Assembly (NCBI GenBank): GCA_020137815.1
Contig: CM035360.1
Location: 129,001 to 193,000 of the forward strand
DNA from: Hormiphora californensis
Lineage: Eukaryota > Ctenophora > Tentaculata > Cydippida > Pleurobrachiidae
Direction: 5' to 3'
Length of the DNA stretch: 64,000 nucleotides
The notes below the pieces were generated by a model. It did not search any database, had not been told where the DNA came from, and was given only the letters and a program-made list of their open reading frames with translations. Position 1 is the first letter of the stretch. Each line of letters opens with the position of its first letter. This document shows positions 54,853 to 64,000 of this stretch, one piece after another. The position numbers and the translations under genes were made by a program.

Positions 54853-56778
54853 TGTTGATATTTTCCGCTTTATATTGCTTTTTCCAGGTCCACCCTCTCC
54901 ATCACTGGCCTCGGCTGTTGTTGCAGAGGGAGTTACACCACTGTGACTCTCAGACTTCTGAAACAATTGGGTGTGAGTTAAGAAAATATGTTCAATCGGG
55001 ATAAAAACTCACCAAATTTGAAACCCCAACTACCCAAATTTATCCAAAATTTTATCTAAAATTTTATCTAAAATCACCTGGTTTACCAAAGTGTCATCTT
55101 GCACTTCAAGGATGGTATCAAGGTCAATGGGCAATAATTCTGGTTTAATAACCGAAACACAAACTGCTTCAAAGGTATTGTCAGATGTCGCTTCAAAGGT
55201 GTTGTCAGATGTCGCTTCAATTTCAGAGACAGTTTTGAGAGGATTCTGAAGAGACTCAGAGACAGCTTTGGAAGGCTCAAGTCCCGCTGACATCTCCAAA
55301 ATTTCCACTGGACCGGTTTTGGTGCCTGAATTGACTTCAAAAGACTCCAAGGCGCTCTCGAGCATTTGCTCTAGTTCAGCTGAGGAATTTCTATTGTCTC
55401 TGATGGTAGCATCAGTACGTTTGTCTCTGATGGTAGCATCAGTATGTTTATTTCTGGTGGTAGTGTCAGTATGTCTGTCAGGTTGAGACGACATTTTATA
55501 GTTGTCTCTGATAGCAGTATCAGCTGTACGTCTGTCAGGTTCAGACGTCATTTCATAGTTGCTAATAGTAGTATCAGTACGCCTGTCAGGTTGAGACGAC
55601 ATTTTATAGTTGTCTCTGATAGCAGTATCAGCTGTACGTCTGTCAGGTTCAGACGACATTTCATAGTTGCTAAAAGCAGTATCAGCTGTACGTCTGGCAG
55701 GTTCAGGCGACATTTCATAGTTGCTAATAGTAGTAGTATCAGCTGTACGCCTGTCAGGTTCAGACGACATTTCATAGTTGCTAATAACAGTATCAGTACG
55801 TCTGTCAGGTTCAGACGACATCTCCTCGATTACAATGACCTCCTCAACAGGAATGATATCACGTGGTGTATCGTCCACTATAATAACAGCTTGGTCCATG
55901 TTAACTCCAGCTGACATCATATCAACTCCAGCTGATGCCATGTCTGTTGTGATTTTAACGGCACACAGCTCCAGAGATGGGGTGACAGTTAGAGTTTCGT
56001 GTTGCTGGGGTAACATAGTTTCGTGTTTCTGGGGTAACAGAGTTTCGTGTTGCTGGGGTAACAGAGTTTCGTGTTGCTGGGGTGACAGATTTTCGTGTTG
56101 CTGGGGTAACAGAGTTTCGTGTTGCTGGGGTAACAGAGTTTCGTGTTGCTGGGGTGACAGATTTTCGTGCTGCTGGGGTGACAGAGTTTCGTGCTGCTCT
56201 TTACGCGACTGCCGGCGGATCAGGTTCCGGAATTTTGATCGCGGTGGACTTGGCGAACTCGTTCTGATCATGGAAGGATCGATAGATCGTTTCGACTGGT
56301 GTGTTTCCTCAACTACCTGCTCATGCTCAGCAGATTTGGGTGTTTCGGTGCCCGAATGTTTGGTATTTTCTCCCACATTTAGGTTAGGTCTTTGATCTCG
56401 AACAGCAAGTCTGGGTTTCTGTCCCACGGCTATTGATTTGTCGATCTCCGCAAGGCACAGATCAAGGTCAGTAAACACCTCATCCATCACAGCTGAATTC
56501 TGCCTCCTTGATGCAGTGCCATCTTCTGAATTCTGCCTCCTTATCTTAGACCCATCGGCTGAATCCTGCCTCCTTGATGCAGGCCCATCTCCTGTACTTT
56601 GCCTCCTTGCTGCAGGCCCATCAGGGAGCCTCAAGTTCCTCCACTTGGTATCCCCATCTTTGTTTCTTGCTTCATCTCCACTTGATAGCGCTGAATGGAA
56701 GGCAATACCTCTGGAACGGTAAGGCGATACACCGCCCACCCGGGGCGGCCGAGTCTTGGGTGGGGTATCCAGGTTCAT
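54853..56778 (-). CDS. Disordered repeat-rich phosphoprotein-like gene (partial)
   Basis: Exon 56778-55078 begins at an ATG (AACAAGATGAA) and exon 54957-54853 continues in phase 0; the 3' end is not seen. The first 565 or so residues hold three repeat sets: (a) RRQNSEDG-like units near residues 55-95; (b) about ten 8-residue QQHETLLP units near 190-270 (24 bp DNA period); (c) six or so units built on NYEMSSEPDRRTADTA, 17-19 residues, near 335-440. Composition is Ser/Thr/Arg/Glu-rich with many basic-Ser sites, no membrane segment and no known domain. It may be an internal exon of the same gene as the exons at 59.6-60.45 kb, since an acceptor-like CTGTCAG lies 28 bp upstream of the ATG. Function unknown. 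Confidence 0.55.
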
Positions 56779-57416
56779 CTTGTTATCCCGGTCAGAGCAT
56801 TGGCAGCTGACAGTCTTATAGAATAAGAGTGAGTTACACCACTTGGTATATCATACGGGCATTAGTTGCTGAAAACTGTAACAATCAAGATAATAATTCA
56901 ACCGATGTCGTCTGTTACAGTGGAGTGTACACGTGTTTTAGACTACTGTAGACCCTTCTAGAAAAGACAAGATGTGTGTCTTAACAAGAATATATTGCGG
57001 CATCCCAACATCTCTATATATCCCAATATCTCACAATATCTTCCCAATATCCCAATATCTCACTATTATAATCAAGCACGTTAGGATAATATTAATCTCA
57101 AAGCAAAGCCTATTTTTCTGGGCAAAATAATCAAGTTAGACATATTGGCCGCATAATAAACATAATATATGGGATTCTGGTAAAAGCAATAACATATATT
57201 ATTATAGCAACATGCAGCTTTTCACACCTCCCTCTCACTAGGTTGAGGGGGAGAGTCAATGAAAGCAAGACTAACTCAGGGAGAGTCAATGAAAGCAAGA
57301 CTAACTTGAGGGGGGGAGTCTAACTAGAGAGATATTGTTTGTCGTGCAGTTTACTTGTAAACACGATGGAGCTTTTTCGCTCAGAGATTTACTAGTATTC
57401 CATCAAGCGTTAGTCG

Positions 57417-57613
<197 letters not shown>

Positions 57614-58634
57614 GTGTAAGAAAGCTTTTATTTGTCATGCAGCATCGCGAATATTTTTAAACAGTCACGAACTTAAATAGAAAATTAATAGAGACTAGCT
57701 GATGTTAGTATTATAAGAAACAGTATTAGATGATTATATAAGTTGTGACATTTGTAAACAAACAAATGATGAGTGACAGAAGCATATAAATGATAAAGCA
57801 GATCAGCATGTAGGAAAACCAGTTTTCCCCACATGCACATGAATCCATTGTCCCCACTTTATGCGTGATTCTTCGTGAATATATCTCACGCTTCGCCTAT
57901 AATATATTTGTGTCCTTGAAATTTAGAGCATAGAATACGAAAGACCAATTCTTTCACTATTTCAAAGACCACACGGTATCTCTCAAAGGAATGGGGGTTG
58001 CACATTTGTAAGGAAAATCAGAGCTAGACTATAATAGGGAGAGAGCACTTTTCCGGAGAAACACAATATATCGCAACACATATGATCTGCATTTGATGAG
58101 GGAACAATGGGTAGATCTCTATAGATCTCGTAGCTTGTTGCATTACAGAGGGTCAGAAAGAACTGTGATTACACGTGGTATCGTGATCTGAGGATCTTAC
58201 AAAGAAAAGCGCCGATATAACCAAACCTATCAAGTTTATTAGATCCTAATTCTAGAGAGACGTCTTTAACGCGTTATAAGTGAGTAACAGAGTTATAAAT
58301 GTTATCCAATGACATTTAGAATTATCTCGATATATTATTAGAGGACAGATGAGAGCAATTCAGCACATGAAATGAATATTGAATAACCCATATCACTAAT
58401 AGTGATAGCCTTATAAAACCGCATTGATATAGCACATAAAACTGTATTTCCTATCTTATTCCTATGCTAAAAGGATAGACAAATCATAGTGCTGCAGCAG
58501 CTACGGTCTACCCGAATGTCATCTTAACTGATCTCAGCAACATGGGAAAATGAATATGATCGATGGTGAGAGATAAATATATCTCTACCAGGTTTTAAAA
58601 ATCATAAATATCCTATCATTCTCATGTTACAGAT

Positions 58635-58730
58635 GAGAGAGGGACATGATAGAGAGAGAGAGAGATAGAGAGAGAGGTACATGATATTGAGAGAGAGAAG
58701 GAGAAAGAGAGAGATAGTCAGAGACATGAT

Positions 58731-58800
<70 letters not shown>

Positions 58801-58920
58801 CATGATAGAGAGAGACATGATAGAGAGATAGATAGCGAGAGACAGTGAGAGAGGGACATGATAGAGAGAGAGTGAGATAGAGAGTGAGAGTGAGAGAGAG
58901 AGAGAGAGAGAGAGGGACAT

Positions 58921-58998
<78 letters not shown>

Positions 58999-59090
58999 CA
59001 TGATAGAGAGAGAGACATGATAGAAACAGAGATAGATTGATATATTGATAGAGACTAGAGAGAGGGAGAGAGAGAGAGAAAGGGTGTAAT
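58635..59090. repeat. GA minisatellite with GGGACATGATAGAG steps
   Basis: GA blocks of varied length are punctuated by at least seven GACATGATAGAGAG boxes, so the array expanded as a compound unit and not only by dinucleotide slippage. Confidence 0.85.
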
Positions 59091-59642
59091 ATCGAAAGAG
59101 CTATGAGTGAGCGAGGGGGGTGACATTGCTAAAAAGACAGGGGCGAGGCCGAGGGTGTGACTTGGAGATTCATTGTGAATCCAAGATTACTGACATTTTG
59201 GGATACATTAAAGCGCTTAGCCATTTAAAAAAGGATATAACATATAGCAAACCAGGGAGAGAAAGACGCGCTGGTCTCATGAATCTTGGTGTTTTGATTT
59301 CTTGCTATTTCCCTGGCACAGGAACTTCCCAGCTGAAACACGCCTCCACTAGTTGCAGGATGGCCGTGTTGTACTAGAATATTTAAAGCTGGCAAGCTTA
59401 CAAAAGAACACTATAGTATATCTTGTATCCAATTTTGTAGATTACACTCAATGCAGTCAGTAAGATACCGAGGAGATGTTTGAGATGAAAATGTTCCGTA
59501 CAATGAAATGTGAATTAATTAATGTACACTTAAGTAAAATGTCTAGTTTGAAGCTTGTAGATTGAATAAGTTTATTTTGAGAAATTATGATAGTATGATA
59601 ACCGAGCATTATATAAATCCCGTATAACAGAGCAAATCTTAC

Positions 59643-60451
59643 CTTCAGAATCTTCTTAGAGGGCTTCCTGGCGGGGGTAGCCGACGAGAGGGTCCTCCCT
59701 ACAGTTGGTTTGATTGCTGACGTAACCACAATCCGGGGCGAGGGGGGTGGGGCTACTTTTGCTTTGCTCGTAGAGGGCTGCTGGAGAAGATGGGATATGT
59801 GATGAAAACCTTGTTCAAACCCTTTTTAAACAGGGTCGAGCACGGCAATGAAAACCATGGCAACCATGGATTCATTCCCAAGGGGAAACAGTTCGAAGGA
59901 AACATAATCAGCATGGTACAAATTACAAAGGTCGAAAGTATAATAAGAGGGAGAGGGATGAATTGTGCGGTTCACACCGCTCTGTGAGGGTACGCCGTTG
60001 GGTAGATTAAGAGATACAGAGAGAAGAGACAAAGAGAGGTGGAGCGAAGTGGCAGAGGGGATCAGAGAAAGAAAGTCGAAAGTTCATCGTACTCAAAGTA
60101 AACGAATTTATGGTTCACAGAGAGAGTGGGGTGAGACAGAGATAGGGGAGAGAGGGAAAGCTGAAAGAGAAAACGAAAAGTCGAAAGAGAAAGGGGGCTA
60201 GACATCATCGTACAAGCATCGTACATAAGTAAAAGAAATGGTTATACCTGGTTTGGGTCCGCGGTTGGTTTCTTCGCCTTCCTGACACGGATGGATCCAG
60301 AGTTGAATGTCCATTTCACAGATTTCCTGCCTCGATCACGTCGATCAAGGGTTTTAACAGAAAACGCATCCTCATCCTCATCTGTAGTAGCTTCTTTCCG
60401 GTTGTCCTCAGGCAACTTCATAAGTTGAGTTCCACCCTTCCGGATCACCAT
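59643..60451 (-). CDS. 5' exons of an unrecognised basic protein
   Basis: Exon 60451-60248 starts at ATG (context GTTACCATGG, a good Kozak match) and reads MVIRKGGTQLMKLPEDNRKE..., then KSVKWTFNSGSIRVRKAKKP. It ends at donor GTATAA in phase 0. Exon 59780-59643 (acceptor TTCTCCAG, donor GTAAGA) continues with SKAKVAPPPSPRIVVTSAIK and TPARKPSKKILK. The sequence is basic, Pro/Ser-rich and probably disordered. The next exon is not certain; the large exon at 56778 is the nearest candidate, but its phase does not match directly. Confidence 0.5.
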
Positions 60452-60864
60452 GGTAACGAGGAGGAGTTCTACAAGAATACATCACCATGGTGACGGTTGT
60501 AAGGGGTGTCTCACCAACAAGGTGACGAGTTCTACAATAACAAAATAGTCAGCTACTAGCAGAATTTAGTTCAACGAAGCAAGCGTTTAGTCAAGTGATC
60601 GACAGCCGTTGAACGATCGTTAATCAATTGATCAAAGGCGACTGTTTAACGATATGCTAAATATACTTAGCAAAGGTGTGATCGAAATGGTAGGCAACTG
60701 CAGAAGTGCTAGGCTAAAATGGGTCGGCACAAGGGAGCTGTAGTATTAGCGGTGAGAGATATGTTTGGGGTATAATATCTCCGAACAAATCCAATGAAGG
60801 GGATGGATCGTTCTGCAATGAATTCTTTGAAGGCCACATCTTTATTACTATAAGTATACAGTTG

Positions 60865-60995
60865 AACCCCGATTTACCGGGATGCTCGGGGGTTTTACCC
60901 GGTAAATCGGGGTCAAATACCGTTGATTTCCTCTATTGGGGGAAGTTTATCCTCCCGGTAAATCGGGGTTCCGGTATATCGGGGCCCGATAAATG
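60865..60995. repeat. Short element with CCCCGATTTACCGGG inverted motifs
   Basis: CCCCGATTTACCGGG and its mirror CCCGGTAAATCGGGG occur three times in about 125 bp, starting CAGTTGAACC. This resembles pogo/Tigger-like termini. A decayed relative may be at 62.55-62.72 kb. Confidence 0.6.
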
Positions 60996-61334
60996 TGGCC
61001 TTCCAATTGAATATATTCTGACCGCAAAAACTCATTTTCTATATATTATTCCGTCAATTGAAGTGATACCTATATCCCAAATATATCGATCACCTGTAAT
61101 CTATAGGTTCCAAAGATTGGATTAAAAGGATAGCTATGCAAAAAGCTCCGAATTGTTCAATGTTCGGTGGAAAAACCTCACATTTTACGACAAAGACTTT
61201 CAAAAAGTCAATAACACTATAACGGCGTTTACTATCCTGTTTCAAGGAGTACATAAATATAAACTGGTGTTGTCTAAATAGGAAACATATAGATTTGATT
61301 ATCGTTCGCTTAGTGTCACACAACGAAATGTGCA

Positions 61335-61337
61335 GAT

Positions 61338-61390
<53 letters not shown>

Positions 61391-61395
61391 AGAGA
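61335..61395. repeat. GA microsatellite
   Basis: Short GA run. The following 61.4-61.6 kb is CT-rich on the + strand; no gene was seen there. Confidence 0.85.
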
Positions 61396-62748
61396 GAGCA
61401 GGATAGAGATAGACGATAGAACTACATTCACTCGCCTAACGTATTCTCTAGCTGCGCATCCTCTCCCTTCTTTCGCTTCTCACTCTGCTTAGCTACTCTC
61501 TCTCCTTCTTCTGCTTCTACTCCTTCTCCCGCACTCTCATCTCTCCTCTTCTCTCTATGTCGTCCTTCTCTCTCTGCTCTTCTCTCTTTTAGCGGCCTCA
61601 GTTAGCCTTCAGTGTCAACTGTGGGTTATGGTGCCTATAGAATTACCATTACTCAATCTGCTTATTATTATTTCAGTAATACAGTAACCTGCAGTAATCC
61701 TTTGTCCATCTTACACTTAACTGTCACGCACGCTGCAAAATACCGATCTACCTGCTTTCTAGGAATCTTTTTTAGACAACAAGAAGTGAGCAAAGTCAAT
61801 TCTACAGTGGGGAATAAGTAGTAAGTGGAGTAATATACTAAAGTGGTGCCTAGCCCGTGGAGAGAAAATGACCATTATAATAGGTCCTCTATATTTATGC
61901 ATGTGGAAATACATATGTAACAGGGATTGTTACGTAACAATCTTGTAACCAAATCCTGACCTATCTGACTTATCTAAACAACCCAAAATACCATATTTCT
62001 AGAACTAACAGAGTGCCAATTCCAACTCAAGGCTCCGGAATGGCGAGTTGAAGAGGCTGCACCCCCCCCCCCCCCCCCCAGATAAAAAGGGTACCGATAT
62101 CACAATTTAATTTACCAATTCAAAGGAAAGGTGCAGAATATCACAAATCGGTGGGGAAATATCTGCATTACAGGTAAAAACAAAGCCTACACACAAACGC
62201 CATATAATTATTAGACAATAGGAATAGGCCGTCATTTTCCAAGCAAATGAAGACACAGGATCAGAGATTTGTTGAGGACGGGTGGAGAAAAGGGGGAGCT
62301 ATGATAATCATGGCAAACGATCACTGCATGTAAACATTATGAGACAACACGCAACAATATATTCATATATTGGAAACTGGTTGCATATTGGAATTTTGAA
62401 AAACTGTGGTCCCTTTGTGGTATTGTTTTTACGCAATATTTTAAATTTTGGGACAAATTATTTTTCGCGTTCAACAAACACCAACTGTATAACGGACGTG
62501 AACTAAAATAAAAATCATTTTGATATTCAGTTTACCAACCCCCTTCCCCCACAAGGTACAGCCGGACCCAGAATTACCAGGAGGATAAATTTCCCCCGAT
62601 AAAGGAAATTAACAGTATCTGACATACGTCACACCTCGATTTACCTTGATGAGTCCACCCCTTACTCAACAAGGTAAATGCCTTTCCCCCGAGAAGCCCG
62701 GTCCGACCGTATTACCCCCCCCCCCCACCACAAAAACAGGGTGTTTAC

Positions 62749-62847
62749 CTGGTGATCGAACTGTACATTGGGCGATTGACGGTTATTCTTCCTCCCTACT
62801 TTAAACTTCATCACGGCTTCTGACTCTTGCTTCCTGACACCATTTTC
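62749..62847 (-). CDS. Single internal exon, unknown gene
   Basis: A 99 bp exon with acceptor CCTTCCCCCAG and donor GTAAAC, phase 0 at both ends, encoding 33 residues (ENGVRKQESEAVMKFKVGRK, then NNRQSPNVQFDHQ). It is probably part of a minus-strand gene whose other exons are beyond the window or in the next kilobases downstream. Basic and polar; no domain. Confidence 0.45.
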
Positions 62848-63008
62848 CTGGGGGAAGGGAGGGGATTTCATTAGTTGTCATACTTTAGTACTGTAATGTA
62901 ACTCTTTCATATTGATTCAGATGCACCAGTTTTCCTGGGGGAAGGGAGGGGATTTCATTAGTTGTCATACTTTAGTACTGTAATGTAACTCTTTCATATT
63001 GATTCAGA
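62843..63008 (-). repeat. Two-copy tandem repeat containing a 3' splice site
   Basis: A segment of about 78 bp (TTTTCCTGGGGGAAGGGA to TATTGATTCAGA) occurs at 62843-62921 and again at 62930-63008. On the gene strand it is the intron end, the acceptor CCCCCAG and the first bases of exon 62749-62847. Confidence 0.9.
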
Positions 63009-63345
63009 CACCTGCAGGTGTAATCCTTGTAACTAAAATGATAAATATCAAGACGAAAATTGTTGTAAACTAAATAAGTTACCATACTTTATTACTCAAC
63101 CCAACAGTCGATTTACCTCACAACCCGAGAGGCTCGATAATCATTAAAAGCTTTTAGCAAATCTATAGTCTTTGAGATCATCAAAAACATGCAGAATATT
63201 CCAATAAGTACCTTAATACGGTATAAATTGTACAGACCCCACCCTAGCCGGGATATTAGTGAATCACAAAAGACAACTTGACCATCAAGCGTCAACTTTT
63301 TGTCCAGAGTTCAGAAAACAATGGTCTGCCATTAGTTTCATCGTG

Positions 63346-63434
63346 GAACCGACCGAAACAAGTAAACAACCAATCATAACTCGTTATTCAGGTCACGTGA
63401 CTGGTTATCAGCCAATCAGGGACCAGTATTTGCT
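63346..63434 (-). mobile_element. hAT-like MITE, copy 4 (end-truncated)
   Basis: Inverted relative to the other copies; runs GGAACCGACCGAA to CCAGTATTT and so lacks the same 20 bp or so end as copy 3. It is flanked by 45 bp direct repeats (63301-63345 and 63435-63479) with two mismatches. Confidence 0.85.
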
Positions 63435-63479
63435 TGTTCAGAGTTCAGAAAACAATGGTCTGCCATTAGTTTGATCGTG

Positions 63480-64000
63480 TGTTGAACGATATCAGGTATG
63501 ATATCAGTGAACTGTTCATGAGTTCCTTATTTTATCTGACTCACTTACTCAATTCCTCTCATTTTCTCTCCATCTAGATTTCTCTCTCTAGATTTCTCTC
63601 TTTCACTTCAATTCTCCTTACATCATATAGGAAATTGCATCACTTGTATGTTGTGAAATAGTGAATGAGAAATGTAATGGTGATTGAAAAAGCCAGGCTT
63701 TTGTTCCAGATATCTGCCGAAAACTGGCAAGAATTAAATGTTAAATGGCAAAAAGATAGAGAGTCGGAGGGGCACCGCAGTATTTATAATCTTAGGTCAA
63801 GCATGTTCCAAAGAACGCGTTGATCGCACAGAGAATAATCGTACAGAGAATAATGCGAAAAACCAAAAACTTTTGCATATATAACATAGTAGATAGCAGA
63901 CTCAACTTGAGGCTTCAAAGAATTTTTAATATATAAATTCCAAAGAAATGCAATTTTATTTGTTCAAGGGAGCCCGAAACATCACATTATTACAGAAAAA
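63480..64000. other. No supported gene
   Basis: AT-rich with a short CTCTAGATTTCTCT repeat at about 63575-63605. Nothing coding is seen up to the window end. Confidence 0.4.

Overview
The window is nuclear DNA from an intron-rich metazoan. Exons are short with canonical GT-AG borders. The best-recognised genes are an INF2/FHDC1-type formin and an inversin-like ankyrin/IQ protein, the latter usual in ciliated animals. I cannot name the species. No rRNA, tRNA, CRISPR or bacterial-style operon was seen. Several coding exons carry single-base homopolymer breaks. About 5 kb (24.36-29.23 kb) looks like uncorrected low-quality sequence, so some anomalies are probably assembly errors.

Layout: 1-433 large fold-back repeat (cut by the window edge); 0.70-1.31 kb TCTG-type simple repeat; 1.8-2.6 kb two 3' exons of a Pro-rich protein (+); 4.2-9.4 kb a nine-exon coiled-coil/acidic protein (+) whose last exon runs into a CT microsatellite; 16.6-11.06 kb a (-) gene with start, stop and mostly consistent intron phases; 26.3-16.8 kb the ankyrin/IQ gene (-), whose introns hold a 1.56 kb TA-flanked fold-back element, a 109 bp hAT-like MITE and a 2.2 kb TTAA-flanked fold-back element; 31.4-30.8 kb a KEN-box basic protein (-); 33.1-32.6 kb the 3' end of another (-) gene; 34-46.9 kb the formin (+); 52.7-49.9 kb a broken non-LTR retrotransposon (-); 62.8-54.9 kb disordered repeat-rich (-) exons. 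GA/CT microsatellites are scattered throughout.

The most unusual signal is in the formin. Introns are filled by minisatellites whose unit is the edge of the neighbouring exon plus its splice site: a 57 bp unit (about 42 copies) containing an FH3-end coding segment plus its donor, a 42 bp unit (about 37 copies) of an FH2 exon end plus donor, about eight copies of an acceptor plus exon start directly upstream of that same exon, and eight extra copies of another FH2 exon's donor. A fifth array (48 bp unit, about 41 copies) lies between two copies of a further exon's 3' edge. A single acceptor duplication occurs near 62.9 kb in an unrelated gene. This points to recurrent tandem duplication of splice-junction DNA.
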